Assembly (NCBI GenBank): GCA_001600635.1
Contig: BCKL01000028.1
Coordinates: 190,666-254,665 of the forward strand
Direction: 5' to 3'
DNA from: Leucosporidium creatinivorum
Lineage: Eukaryota > Basidiomycota > Microbotryomycetes > Leucosporidiales > Leucosporidiaceae
DNA length: 64,000 nucleotides
A program made the position numbers and the translations under genes. Position 1 is the stretch's first letter, and each line of letters starts with the position of its first letter. Positions 34,306 through 50,506 of the stretch are shown piece after piece. Below the pieces are notes generated by a model, which was not told the origin of the DNA, did no database searches, and worked only from the letters and a program-made list of their open reading frames with translations.

Positions 34306-36464
34306 TCAAAGCCCCCTCTGCACGACCACACTGCCCAACAGTCCCGCATCCTTGATCGTCTGACTATCGTCGGTGAGGTCGCGCGAAGGGAAGGTCGTTT
34401 GCAGGGCGTAGGAGAGGGAGGCTTGCCCGGGGTGGGCGCTGTGGAGGGGAGTAAGGGGTCAGCAATGCACGAAAGAGAGGGAGCGAGGAAGAAGAGAAGG
34501 GGAGGGAGGGAGGAAAGGACGAACGCGTTGATGTAGTTGCGAATGTCGCCGACCGTGTGGGTGTGGTTGAAGCGAGCGACCATCCTGTCAACATGCGAAG
34601 CATCAGCAATGGCCCCTCAGTCGCGAAAGAGCGCCCCCGAAACTCACCTCTCGCCATCCCTCAACCTAATCTGCAAGCTCGTCGTCGGCGCACTAGCATC
34701 CACCTCAAACGCGACGTTGGTACTAATAGGCGCTCCAGGTCCCTCACTACTTCCCGTGCCCGCCGGAGTCGCCGCCGGAGTCGTCTGAACGAAAGCCGGA
34801 GCCTCGGAGCCGAGTCGGTTGCCCTGGCCTGCGAAAGGACCGGCGGGAGGAGGAGGTTGACGAGTCCACTTTTCGTTTGAGCGCTTGGCGATGCGCAGCT
34901 CGACGGGTTGGTCGTGGCGAACTTTGAGGAGAGAGAGGGGGGCGCGGCTGCTCTCGCCGATGTCCTGGGTCAGCTCGGCGCTCGGCGGCAAAGGAAGCGA
35001 GGAACAACGCACCCAGAGTTGATAGCAGCGAGAATCTCAGCATTCCTCGGATCATCGTAGCGCATCAAATCACCATCCTCGATGGAAAATCCGTCCTCCC
35101 AGAACGTCAGGTTGCGAATCGCCGTCTCCTCGGGCTCGTCGTCTTCCTCCTCCTCGTCGTCGGGGTTGGCGTTAGGGTCGGGGATGAAGGTAGAGGGAGT
35201 CTCGTCCGAGCCGAGGGTGTTGCCTAGTGGTGAGGGGAGAGGATTAGAGGGAGCTCGGCGAGGAGGGAACGGGGGAGCTCACCTCCTCCAGAAAACAGCG
35301 AGCGACTCTGAGCAGCTCCTCCTCCGATAGCAGCTCCAGCCATACCGGCCATCTTGCTCCCTCCCCTACGAGATTCGAGATCGGTTAGCACGATCTCGGC
35401 GAAGAGAGAGCGACATGGCCACTCACTCCTTTGCCTTCTGCAGGATGCCCTTGATCATATCTCCAGCCTCACGTCCGAGTCCAGCGCCCGAAGGAGGCGC
35501 GTTGGGGTTCTGCACCGAAAGTCCACTGCGACGAGAGACGAGGGTGAATCAGCTTTCGCCGAGCACGGCGAGATTTAGAGAACCCACCTCTTCTCTCCAC
35601 CGGTGAAGAACTCTTGAGGATCCTTGCTCTGGTCATCATCTTCGCTCTCATCTCCGTGGTTGATCCTGCCGACGCGAGGTCCAGCTCCGCTCCTCGAAGG
35701 AGGAGGAGCAGCGGCGGCGTTGAGGTCGCGGAAGCCAGTGACGCGGGGCGCTTGGTTCGAGCGCATGGGGTTGGAAGGGGTCGCCGAGCGAGAAGAGGAT
35801 CTGTAGTGAAGAGTCGGTCAGCGTTGAGTAGCGAAGTCAAGACGGGACGAGTAGCTCACCCGCTGTTCCCCCCTCCTCCTCCCCAGCTAGCAGGCATAGG
35901 CTCAGCAGGCGCGCCGCTCAGCGTGTATCCTCCTCCCGCCGCCAATCCTCCTCCTCCCGTAGCAGCTGCAGGACTAGCCCTCGCAGGAGCTCCTCCGCCG
36001 AGCGTCTGTCCTCCTCGCGATCCTCCTGCTCCGCCGAGCGTAGGCGCAGCGATTCCAGCAGCTGCGGCTGAAGCAGCAATAGCAGCGTTCAGCTCGGCGT
36101 TCTCGTCTCCTCCTGCTCCTCCCATCATATCGTCGTCGTCGTCGAGCTGATCCTCTCCTTCGTCGTCCATGGCGTCGTCATCGGCAGGTTGAGCAACAGC
36201 TCCAGTCGCAGCGCCTCCAGACTCGTAGAAAGTAGCTACAGCAGTCTGTAGCAGAGCAGGCCGTTAGCTACTGCTCTGCAAAAGACGAGAGGGCTACGCA
36301 CCTCGAGGTCTCCACCGCTCGATTCGAGGTAGAAGCGCGCTTGGTCGGAGGTGGCGCCCGTAACGGCAGTGAAGTTGGCGATTTGTTCGTCTAGTCCTGT
36401 ACAAGTCGAATGGTCAGCCTACGAGTTAAAGAGGTACAGCTTGTGCAGCGAGCTCACTCGTCAT
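34306..36464 (-). CDS. SHP1: p47/Shp1, Cdc48 UBX cofactor
   Basis: Ten exons: 36464-36458, 36396-36302, 36245-35860, 35800-35588, 35525-35427, 35365-35283, 35223-35013, 34947-34648, 34584-34525 and 34438-34306, giving about 528 residues. Domain order is that of p47: an N-terminal UBA-like helix set ([20 protein letters not shown]), an acidic and glycine-rich linker, a SEP domain ([20 protein letters not shown] then [17 protein letters not shown]), and a C-terminal UBX domain ([20 protein letters not shown] to the end). It recruits ubiquitylated substrates to the Cdc48/p97 ATPase in ER-associated degradation and membrane fusion. It is longer than yeast Shp1 (about 420) because of the glycine-rich linkers. 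Exon 1 is only 7 bases. Its start lies 74 bases from the divergent BRO1 gene. Confidence 0.92.
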
Positions 36465-36538
36465 TGTTGTGGGGAGAAGGAGAGAGCTGAGGTCTTCTCT
36501 TGGACTCTTACTCGTCTCGGACTCGGCTTCAGTAGACG
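36465..36538. promoter_or_regulatory. compact divergent promoter
   Basis: Only 74 bases separate the start codons of p47/Shp1 (minus) and the BRO1-domain gene (plus). Core promoter elements must overlap here or lie within the 5' parts of the genes. No TATA box is visible. Confidence 0.55.
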
Positions 36539-39500
36539 ATGGCTTCAAATCTCGTTTCTTTGCCATTCAAAGCTACTCAGCCTGTACGTACTCTGCTACA
36601 GCTCACACTGCTTCAGCTCACCCCTCGCTTTCGCAGGTGGAATCGTTCGCAGAGTCGCTCGTCGGCTTCATCGCATCGACTTCAGAGACGACTCATCCAG
36701 ATCAAATCAGTCAAGATGCTACAGGACTACAGAAGCTCAGAGCAAAAGCTACAGGAAACGGAGGAGAGCTCGCCGTCGACTCGATGACCCTCAGTACCAT
36801 CACGGCGTAAGTTGGCTCTCCTGCTCGGCAATTCGGAGCACCGCTGACAGCTGAATCGCACTACAGATACTACGCTCAGCTCAGCTTCCTTGTCACCAAG
36901 CTCCCGGCCGATGTAGGTGATCGCCAGCCGCGTTTATCGAACATCTCGCTGACCGCTTCCCTTCGCAGGCCGGCGTATCCTTCCCCTGGTATCCCGCCTT
37001 CTCTTCACCCTCGGGACCACTCTCATTAGGCGCTTTCCAAGGCTCCTCGCCCCTCGTCGACCTCCCCAACTTCCAATACGAGCGCCTCTGCGTCCTGTTT
37101 AATATCGCTGCCTTGCATTGCGCTCTGGCAGTCCAACAGCGGAGGAGTGATGAGGAGGGAATGAAGGCCAGTATCGCTGCTTTCCAGGTCTGTGCTCTGC
37201 CTTTGAGTCTGCGACCAGGAGCTGATGTCTCGACCGAGCAGAACGCCGCGGGAGTCCTTTCGCACCTTCTCACCCTTCTGCCGCTCCTCAAAGCCGAACC
37301 ACCAGCACTCGACCCTCTCTCCCCCGACCTCTCACCGAAGGCTATCGAAGCCCTCCGCGACATGTGTCTGGCGCAGGCGCAAGAGGTCTTCTGGCAGAAA
37401 GGAGTAATGAGTGAGCGCCGAGCGCCGAGATTGTCTTCAAACGGCTTGAGCTGACCCTGGGTGCACTACAGACCGACTCAAGAACGGCACGATTGCTAAG
37501 CTAGCAGCGCAGGTCGCCGAGTTCTATGGGCAAGCCTCGGCAAAGGCGGCTGAAGCCAAGGGAGCAGGAGGAGTGTGGCCGGCGTTCAGCTTCCCTGAGG
37601 CGCGTGCAGCCTGTCCGGTCGCTGGAGGCTACAAGCTAACGCTCGCATACCCTGCAGGCCCTCGTGAACCACCTCATGATCAAGAACTTGCACTTCGCGG
37701 CCGTCGCTCAATATCGCAAAAGTGTCGACGATCTCGGCGCCAATCGGTGAGCTCAACGGGAAGGGTCGTCTCGCTGCTGGATAGGGTAGGAGGGCTTACA
37801 CAACTCTCCTGCAGATACGGCGACGAGCTCGGTCGACTGGAAGTCGCTGACGGCTACGTCAAGAAGGCCTTGAGCCTGCCGAAGCGAGGAGTCGCCGACT
37901 CGGTGCTCAAGGATCTCAAGGTGCGTCGACTTTGAGCCCAAAACGCATGCGATGAATTGCTGACAATCTTGACCATCACCGCAGTCGCTGCAAACCATTA
38001 TCGCCGACAACCGCGCCCGAGCTCTCAAGTCCGACTTGCCTCCTCTCGCCTCTCCCGAACCTGTACTGACCCCGCTCTCTCCACAGAGACAACAACCTCA
38101 TCTACCTCGAAGCCGTCACGCCCCTCTCCTCCCTCCCACCCGTCGTTCCCGCCGCCATGGCCCGTCCAACGCCCCCCGCAGCCATCACCATCCCCCTCGC
38201 CCACCTACACACCTCCCCCGGCGGTCTCGGTCAACCCTACTTCTCTTCCCTCATACCCTACGAGGTGCACCTCGCTCTCTCCCTGTACGCCGACCGGAAG
38301 GACGAGTTGATGAAGGAGGAATTGAGCGGGAGGAAGGAGGAGATGGACGCTACGGAGGCGAGGACGTTGGGTGCGTTGGGACTGCCGGGGAGTATTGAGG
38401 CTGTTAGTCAGCCTGTGGGGGTACCGCCGAGTCTGGTGGAGAGGAGTAGGGAGGTTAGGAGTGAGGGTGGGGTCGAGAGGCTGAGGAGTATGTTGGGGGA
38501 TGTGAGGAAGGTGGCGAGGGTCAATCAGAAGATCATGAATGAGGTGGGTTGCTCTCTCTCTCTCCCTCCCTGACTCGAGCTCACCTCTTTCGCACGCAGG
38601 CTATCGCCGTCCTCGCTCAAGAGAAGGAAGAGGACGATTCCCTTCGCGCTCAACACGGCACAGATCGTTGGAGTCGTCCTCCGTCCGAGATGGCGGGCTC
38701 TCAGCTCAGAGGCAGTGTCGATAACTTCTCGGGCATCCTCAACGCCGCGGGAAACAGTGATGGGTTGGTGAGGGCCAAGTTTGGCGCGTGGGAGGAGCGG
38801 ATGAACCTGCTGGGAAGCGATCAGGTGTGCTTTATTCGTGGCAAAACAGCAGGAAGCCCTCGCTGACCTTGTACTTCGACTCCTCCACTTCGACTTCCCA
38901 CCTACAGCGCACCCTCGAAGACTCGATCCCCCGCCTCGCCGACCTCTCCCTCCAATCTCGCTCGACTCCCCAATCCTCCGCTCAAACCACCTCCCTCCGC
39001 ACCCTCCGCCGACTCCTCGACGACCTCGCCTCCCTTCGCACCGACCGTCAACGCACCATCGACGACGCCAAATACGCCTTCTCGCACGATGACATTCGGC
39101 CGATCGTCCTTCGGAAAGCGGAGCAAGAGTTGGCGAGGGCGAGTGAGAAGGGTGGGGAGTTGAAGGTGGACATGAGTTCGTTTGAGGAGGTGTTTGAGAG
39201 GGAGTTGAGCAAGTTCGAGAGGTTTACGGAGGCGATGAGGGAGAATGGGAATAGGCAGGAGGATCTGTTGGATCAGGTCAAGGTGCGCTTTTTCACTCAT
39301 TTCTTCCACAAACCTACTCGCGACTCTTACTGACGTTTTAGGTACTCGTAGACCGCCAACGACACCTTCATCCACGCTCGCCGGACCGACCCCTCCCTCG
39401 CCGCCCGCGAGGCAGCTCTCCAGGATCTCGACCTCGCCTTCCACATGTTCCGAGAGATTCTCACCAACCTCCAAGAGGGTCTCAAGTTCTACTCCGACCT

Positions 39501-39773
39501 TTCGAAGCTCGTTGGCGAGGTGCGAGATGGGTGCAAGCAGGTGAGTGGGAGACCTCGGCCGAGCTGACTCGAGGGCGCCGAGCTCTTTGACGAGATCTTT
39601 CGCTGACCCACGCCTCCCTTTGCTCGCAGTGGGCATACGCACGAAGCGCAGAAGCAAAGGAACAGGTGCAGGCGTTGCTCTCGAGCGCGATGAGCGGCAC
39701 CAGGATCTCGAACGTCTCGCAGCCAGCAGAAGGGAAGGTGTGGAGGCCCGAGGATGGTATTCGCTTTGGATAG
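36539..39773 (+). CDS. BRO1-domain protein, PalA/Rim20-like
   Basis: Fourteen exons: 36539-36583, 36637-36806, 36867-36912, 36969-37187, 37242-37410, 37472-37572, 37658-37746, 37815-37920, 37985-38028, 38087-38543, 38600-38824, 38908-39282, 39352-39540 and 39630-39773, giving about 792 residues. A full BRO1 domain spans roughly residues 1-380 (SLPFKATQPV at the start; NFQYERLCVLFNIAALHCAL; HFAAVAQYRKS; RARALKDNNLIYLEAV). A coiled V-domain follows. There is no proline-rich tail as in Bro1/ALIX, and the chain ends WRPEDGIRFG, which favours PalA/Rim20, the ESCRT-III-binding scaffold of the ambient-pH pathway that activates PacC/Rim101. Bro1 is the alternative. Exon 6 could instead end at 37599 with a GC donor, adding nine residues. 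Confidence 0.85.
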
Positions 39774-40268
39774 AGCTGCAGTGCGATAGGCTCTCTCTCA
39801 CTCGCCTGCCCCTCGTCCACCTTGCCATCCTGCTTGACCGCGAGCCGACGTTCGAACCCCGAAACATGGGCGGCGGAGCGGGAAGCGGGAAGCTATAGAC
39901 TCGACGATGCTGGCTACACAGTGCTCGAGGGTGTAGCAGAGTCCTGCAGTCCGGAGACGATGACTACAGAAAATTTGATGGCTGTGGAACAAGCCACTAC
40001 TGCTTTACAGCCGCTCGCGATGAGCTGAGTCGACGTTCAGCAACGCCGAGCCGATGTCGTCCACCGAGCTCCCATTTGATCCTTCGCCTGCTCAGCTCCA
40101 CCACCTCCCCACCTCCACCATCCATTCGTACTCGACTGATCTGCTTCCCGCCTTGGCGCCTTCCCGAAGGTCACGAAGCTGCTTTCGGGCCCCACACCGA
40201 GGGAAGGAGGTTCTGTGAAGTCTCGCGCAGGCTGCTTGCCTGTCTTTCTCCTACTCTACCCACCGAAG
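39774..40268. other. intergenic region
   Basis: Spacer of 495 bases between co-oriented genes; promoter of cysteine-rich gene B. No site recognised. Confidence 0.45.
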
Positions 40269-42817
40269 ATGAAGCTTCACCTACTTCTACTGCTCCCTGT
40301 GGTCTCGTACACGCTCGCCAAGCCTCACAGGCTTGCTCGTCGGTAAGTTCAAGCTGCTCTGCTCTCCCGGCCTGCGCTTGCTACCTCGCGGGAAGCGTCA
40401 TTCCGAGTCCTCGCCAAGGCTCACTCTCTTCATTCGTCTCGTATACGCAGAGCCATTGCTATAGGCGGAGCCTGCACTCAAGACTCGGACTGCGACGCCG
40501 GCATCGTCTGCTCGGTCACCGAGGAGAGCAACGGATCGGCCGTCTGCGCCGACGCCAAGGTGTTGGGCGGGAACCCTTGCCTCGCTGACTCGCAGTGCAG
40601 CTCTTCTAGCTGTAAAGATAGTGTCTGCACCCCCACCAGCGGCGGAGGGGGCGGCGCGCTCCTCGGCGACGACCAAGTTTGCTCGGCCGACAGCCAATGC
40701 AACAGCGGCTTCTGCTCCTCGACTTGCAAGCAACCTGGTACTCCATACGATATCGCGTACGGAGCTCATTGTGTTGCCGACATCAACTGCCGAGTAAGCT
40801 CATAGTTAAATCATAGTTAAAGCGTCCTGCTTCATCCTGCCGTGCCGCTCAGCGCCGAGCGAGCTGACCTCGTTTGCTTCGCCCTCCTTCGCTTGGGTCA
40901 AAAGTACAACACCAAGTGCGGTTGCGCCGACGGGACTACAACGTGCGACTTAATATGTCTCTTTGTCGCCGACGGAGTCAAATGTGACATTGACAGCGAT
41001 TGTAATTCGGGGTTTTGCTCGGGCTACCTCTGCGTACCGAGCAACACGGTGGTCCTCGTCACTGACCATTGCCTAACCGACGCCAACTGTCCTGTGAGCT
41101 TCGTCGTTGAAGTTGGAAGCTCTTAGAACGGCCGCTGACCTCGCCTCTCGGACCTCGGCGCTCGCTCTTCAGACCTCCGTTGACGGTTCGACCACTCCCT
41201 CGCTCTGTGGATGCCAAGATCAAGGGGTGAGCCTGTCTTCACGGTAGCAGCAATAAGTGCACTGATCCCGATACTGATGTGCAGGGCTGCGGCAGCGGCA
41301 ACCTCAACTGCCTCCCTCCCGTCGGCGGATCGACCGAGGCCAAGATTCTCACGGGTGAGGCATGCTCGGAGTCGGCCAAGTGCTATTCAGGTGCGTGTAT
41401 ATGCCTGTTGATGAGCTGAGCCTCTCGTGCACCTGAGCTGAAGGTTCTTTGCAGGCGTTTGCGACGGCGGAACATGCTCGGCGGTGTCGCCGGGCAAGCC
41501 TTTGGGCAAAGAATGCTCAGCCGATCAAGACTGCCTTGGATGTGAGCTTGCTCTCCTGCTTTGTGCTGAGCAGTAAAGGCCGAAGCTGACGGCTTTTTCC
41601 CTCCTTCGCTGTACAGGGACCGACGACGAGCGCACATCCAGCGGCTATTGCCAAGGAGCGCACGCTGGTGGCCTTGGCGAGTGCAAGGCCTGGGAGATTG
41701 TACCCACGGACAACAACTGCTCAGGTGAGCTCTTCTCTTGACCCACAACTACTCAGCGACTGCTGACCAACCTCTCGGCGATCCTACTAGGCGCCTCGGC
41801 GCACTGCTCCTCCGGTCTCGGTGGGTCTATCCCTTACTCGCACGAGCACCTTCGTTGCTTGCTAATATTTTTGTATTTCCAAACAGATCGCTGCACCAAG
41901 CGTGATGGTAGCGAGTTCTGTGACCCTCCCTCGACACTCGCCGAGGAGGGAGAGCCGTGCAGCACTACCGCCGACTGCATCGAAGGTGAGTTACGCACGC
42001 TTTGAGCAGGTACTAGACTCTACTCATACATTATCTCCGCTCCGCGACTCTAGACCTCACTTGCAACGGCGCCGTCCGTAACCCAATTGGCTACGAGCGA
42101 GGCATCGTCGCTGGCACCTGCGTAGCTTCGGGCACGACGCTAGTCGCTACAGGTGGAGACTGTGGTAGTGCTGGTCAGGTCTGCTACTCTGGAAGTGAGT
42201 CTCTGTCTCGTAGCTCTGCGCTTTTACCCTAGCTGACCTTCGCCGAGCAGAGGATCAATGCTCATCGTCCAAGTGCCTCCCTCCTAAGACGCTCAAGAAG
42301 GCGGATGAGGGTTGCTCGGCCAATGAGGATTGCGCTACTCGTGAGTACTACACGCAGATCAGGACGAGACAAGCAGAGCGCTGAGTCTCGGTCCACTTTC
42401 CCTTCGCTCCACTCTCTTCTCGCTCGTCACTTGCCTCACTCTCTTCTATCAGCCACCACCGGCACAGTCAGCTGCGACGGAATCACCGAATCTGTCGGCT
42501 CGGGCGTCTGCACCGTCCAGGGCGACAACTCGGGCGGCAACGACCCCACCCAAACCGTCACCGAAACGATTCAGGTCACCAAGACGATCAATGGGCAAAT
42601 TACCGTCGAGCCTCAGATTGTCACCTTGACTCAGCGTGTTGGTGGAGGTGCTGGTGGAGGAGGGACAGGTGGAGGATCTACGACGAGACCTGTTTCGCCC
42701 GTTTCGAGGACGGCTTCGGCGACGGCGAGACCTAATTCGGCGGGCTCGAGGAGCTCGGGAGAGATGGGAGTGGCGCTCGGGGCGGTGGGAGTTGCTTTAG
42801 TGCTCGCTATGATCTGA
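40269..42817 (+). CDS. GPI-anchored cysteine-rich protein B
   Basis: Twelve exons: 40269-40342, 40451-40793, 40905-41093, 41173-41226, 41285-41390, 41455-41541, 41617-41724, 41791-41820, 41887-41985, 42054-42194, 42251-42340 and 42453-42817, giving about 561 residues. It begins with a signal peptide (MKLHLLLLLPVVSYTLA), has spaced cysteine modules such as ACTQDSDCDAGIVC and NPCLADSQCSSSSC, then a Gly-rich, Ser/Thr-rich stalk and a hydrophobic GPI-type tail (GAVGVALVLAMI). Every intron sits at the same place and phase as in the gene at 5695-8211, and several exons (30-base exon 8, 87-base exon 6, 90-base exon 11) have identical lengths. It is the clear paralogue of A. Surface or cell-wall role inferred; function unknown. 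Confidence 0.84.
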
Positions 42818-43125
42818 ACAAGCTGTAATGTATTGCCTCCTGGTCTAATTAATATCGGTTTTGCTATGACCTCGGCGCTGAAGGGGATCGCCGAGGCGGC
42901 TTTCGAGAAGTTCAAAGGAAGCTCGGTCGACTTGAGCCAGTCTTGTGAGCTCGAACCTCACCCTTTGCAGCTCCCTGCAGCTCGCGAGAACCGAGCCGCT
43001 CTCACTCTCGACCGCGAGTCGAGTTCAAACGCCGAAATGATGAGAACGGGGTTTACTAGTATTCTACCAATCTTGAGTGAGCTCTATATACAATCAGCTA
43101 CTATGTTATGCTCCAGCTTCAGCGC
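42818..43125. other. convergent intergenic region
   Basis: Spacer of 308 bases between the stop codons of gene B and the maltase. Nothing seen. Confidence 0.45.
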
Positions 43126-46538
<3,413 letters not shown>

Positions 46539-49288
46539 ATGCCACCTGGAGAGTCCTACGAGACGGAGGTCAAGCCCTCCGTCGCTGTAGCCGATGTCAA
46601 GGCTGCAGCTGCCGTCTCCGACTATGAAGCCGTCGTCAACGAAGCCCGAGACGCCTCGGATCTCGAGTCCAACATGACCCTCAAGGAGGCGCTCCGCTGC
46701 TACCCCAAGGCCGTCTTCTGGTCGCTCTGCCTCTCGACCGCTATTGTCATGGAGGGATTCGGTGAGTAGACTCCCTCGGCGGCCTCACCTACAGCGCTAA
46801 CGCCTTCCCGACTCGCAGACGTCGTCCTTCTCGGCTCGTTCTACGCCCTTCCTACCTTCGTCAAGGCTTACGGAGAGCTGCAGCCCGATGGCTCCTACAA
46901 CATCTCGTCTGCTTGGCAGGCTGGCCTCAGTAACGCTGTGCAGGTCGGCTCCATCATTGGCTTGCTCATCAACGGCTGTGAGTTGGCTCGGCGACCGAGA
47001 GCTGTCGAGATCCGAGCTGATGTCTCTTCTTTGCTCCTCTAGGGGCTTCCGATCGCTTCGGCTACAAGAAGACCATGATGTGAGTGTACACTGGAGTGCC
47101 AGGCTCGCCTACTCTACTGACAACTCGCCCACACAGCACCGCCCTCTGCGCTATGATCCTCACCATCCTCGTCCCCGTCCTGTCCAACGGTCGCATTGAG
47201 GTCCTCCTCGTCGGAGAGTTCTTGATGGGTATTCCCTGGGGTGAGTTTAGCCTCTCTTCCGCCTACAAATGCCCGACAAACGCCACGCCACCTCGGCGAT
47301 TGTGGCCGACTTCGGCGGCGCAACGAACGCGGCCTGCGAGCACTCGCTGACCTTGACGATTCGTCTGCAGGTGTGTTCCAGACTCTCACATGCGCCTACG
47401 CTGCCGATATCGCCCCTCAGGCTCTGTGAGTTGTTCCGCCCGAACCACCTGCGCCGAACTGCGACTCTCGCTCCGACTTCGATTCGAATCAGAGCTTCAC
47501 TGACCATCTACAAAATCTGCAGTCGTCCCATCCTTACTACCTATGGTGCGCCTTGCTCCTCGCTCGTCCGGAGCCTTCGCTGGCCGGTTTCGGCTTGCTG
47601 ACCCTCACTCTCCGCCTACAGTCAACCTCTGCTGGGTCATGGGCCAGCTCCTCGCAAGTGGTGTCCTCCGTGGTCTTCTCTCCCGCACCGACAAGTGGGC
47701 TTACGTTATCCCGTGAGTCGCTTCTGCAGCTGCTCCGAGTCCCTCTGCGGCCTTCCACTAATCCAGAACATACTCAGGTGGATGCTCCAGTGGATGTGGC
47801 CTCCCGGTATCATTCTTGCCTGCATCTTCGCTCCCGAGAGCCCCTGGTGAGTGCACGCCCAACAGCTGCCGCTCGGCGCCCTCTCGGCGCCATCTCAGGA
47901 CATCGGCTGACCCTTCGGCGTTCGTCTTGTGCAGGTGGCTCGTCCGCAAGGGTCGTATCGAGGAAGCCAAGAAGGTCCTACAAAGTGTCACCAGTCCCCA
48001 CCACACCGAATTCGACGCCGACAAGGCCGTCTCCCTCATGGTTCACACCAACGCGCTCGAGAAGTCCATGACCGAGGGTACAAACTATATTGACTGTCTC
48101 CGCGGGGTCGACCGCCGACGTACCGAGATCGCCTGCGTCGTCTGGGCTATTCAGAACCTCTCGGGAGTGAGTTCAGCTTCCCCTCTCCCTCCAGCACCTC
48201 GGCGATCTCGAGCTGACGAGCTTCCCGCCAGTCCGCTTTCATGGGATACAGCACCTACTTCCTTCAGCAAGCCGGTTTCGCCACCGAGCGCGCCTTCGAC
48301 ATGTCTCTCGCTCAATGTGAGTCCTCTCAGCGCCGAACTCTCGGCTTTGGCTGACCCTCCCACATTGTCGCAGACGCCATCGGTTTCGTCGGCACTGTCG
48401 GCTCCTGGTTCTTCATGCCTCACTTCGGACGTCGCACCATCTTCGTCTACGGTCTCGGCTTCCTCTTCGTCACCCTCCTCACCATCGGTTTCCTCGGTCT
48501 CGCTCCCGGCAACACTTCGGCACTCTGGGCTGTTGGCGCCATGCTACTCGTCTACACTTTCGTCTACGACCTTACCAGTGAGCCCATCACCTCCTAGTAG
48601 CTTTTTAAGATGATGGCTGACTCTACTTCCCCCCTTCCTCGCCCTCGCTTCTCTCTTCCGCTACTCCTCTCTCACAGTCGGTCCTGTCACTTACTGCCTC
48701 GTCGCTGAGATGGGATCTACTCGTCTTCGTGCTAAGACCATCGTCCTTGCCCGCTGCGTCTACAACAGTGAGCTTCAACCGCCTCGATACCTTCGCCGAG
48801 AACTGAAGCTGACGGCCATCCTCCCCGCTTCCTCGCTTCGTAGTCAGCGGCATTATTAACGCTGTCATCATGCCTCAGGTGAGTAGCTCTTCTAGCATTC
48901 ACTCCTCTATCTCGATGGACGTGGAGCTGACTTCTGCCTCTCGAAACAGTTCCTCAACACCGATGCTCTCAACTGGGGTGCAAAGACAGGCTGGTTCTGG
49001 GCCGGAATGTGCCTACTTTGCTTCATCTACGCCTTCTTCCGCCTCCCCGAGCCCAAGGTTCGTTTCCAAGCCCGCCGCCTCATCGCCGAGCATCTCGCTA
49101 ACCTGCTTTCTCTCACTCCACAGGGCCGCACCTACGGAGAGCTCGACTGCCTCTTCGAGCAACGCATCCCCGCTCGTCAGTTTAAGCACACTGCCGTCAA
49201 CCAGTTCGCCGAGGGCATGCACCCTGGAGCCAGCTCCCTTCCCGGCGACAAGCTCAACGGATCGGTCGAGCACAAGGAGTTTATGTAG
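46539..49288 (+). CDS. MFS alpha-glucoside/sugar permease
   Basis: Fifteen exons: 46539-46761, 46819-46977, 47043-47079, 47137-47240, 47371-47425, 47523-47545, 47622-47712, 47778-47846, 47935-48166, 48232-48316, 48374-48577, 48678-48767, 48844-48878, 48950-49057 and 49124-49288, giving about 559 residues. It has twelve-helix major-facilitator sugar-porter features: GWASDRFGYKKTM in loop 2-3, PESPWWLVRKGR after helix 6, FMPHFGRRTIF in loop 8-9, and the ending RLPEPKGRTYGELDCLFE. This branch (the MAL/alpha-glucoside permeases) imports maltose and similar sugars with protons. The neighbouring maltase supports that substrate. Exon 6 is only 23 bases. A 5' UTR intron precedes the ATG. Part of its 5' region is duplicated at 59341-59612. 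Confidence 0.94.
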
Positions 49289-50506
49289 GGTGTCGGTTTG
49301 GGCGGGCAGGGGTAACAGAAGGGTGTGTGAATATTATGGAGCAAGGGTCTTATGGAATCTTATTGGTACTTCTCGGCAATTCTTTGCTCGTGAGAGAAGC
49401 GAGGACACGCTCGGCGAACGCTCAGAATGGTTGCTGCAACCGCGACTTTGCTCCTATTGGCCCACCGCATCTCCAATTAGCACCCCCCGTGCTGTACTAC
49501 ACTCGAAAAGCTTTTAGCTAGAGCCTGACCCTGTGCTCGGCAACGTTCGTCTTTCGCGAGCGGCTCGGCGCCGAGCTTTCAGCCACTTCTGAAGGCTGGA
49601 AGCGGTTCGATAGTCGCGGAGGTGAGAGTCTGAGACTTGTGATAGGTATCGTATATTGCTGGTGTATCGTGCGTGCTGCTGGGAATGGTACAAATGCTTG
49701 AACGGCGATGCGAGGGGTGGAGAGCTCGGTGCTCGGCAATTGAGATCGCTGTGGTTGAAAGAAGGGTAAGCGGGATAATCTCCGAGATCAATTAGGACCA
49801 TCACATACCTCTCTCAGCTCTGACAGTATTGAGCTGCAGCTCTGCAGCCCGTCTCACTCACTCCATCTGGTCCGATCCTCAAGACCGAGGCCTGTCCTTG
49901 CCGCCCTTGGCCACCCATCCCTGTTTCCACTCTTCTGATCCTGCTGGCATTGACACGCTCTTGGCCCCACTCGATTGGAACTGCTCCAGCATCTTCTCCC
50001 CTCGTCGGAGGTAGTATTCAATGGCGCCGACGTCCTTCTTGCGGAGCCCTCCGCCGAGAGATGGATCGCGGAACTGATGAGAAACGAAAGCGAACCAGCC
50101 TGGTCGTGTTTCCTGTAGTCGAGCAGGCGATGGTCAGCTGCTGAAGGCGACTTGATGGAGCATCGCGGGCGCTGCTCACCAGCGGCTTCGAGGCAATCAT
50201 CTTAAGAGAGCGCTTATAGAGGCTGTAGACTTGACGCTGTAGTCCAGTCACCCTTCGGACCATTCTGACGAGATGAAGCGGAGCAGACGAAGAAGCAGGA
50301 GACCAAGCGACGTTTCGCAGAGCTCGCTTGTTGTCCTCCTGCGCTCATCTCGGCGGACTCATCAGCTCCAGCACACCGCAGAAAGCTCAATAGGATTAGA
50401 CGGAAGTGATCCATGGACTAGAGAGGGCTTACTGTACGTGTTTAGCCCGAATTGATTGGAAACGCCAGCTGACCTCGGCATCTCCAGCTATCGCCTTCCC
50501 GCTACG
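49289..50506. other. intergenic region
   Basis: About 1.2 kb between co-oriented genes. A probable 5' UTR intron of the sphingomyelinase-like gene lies at 50434-50487 (GTACGT donor, GCTGAC branch site). ORFs on both strands lack family similarity. No gene called. Confidence 0.45.
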
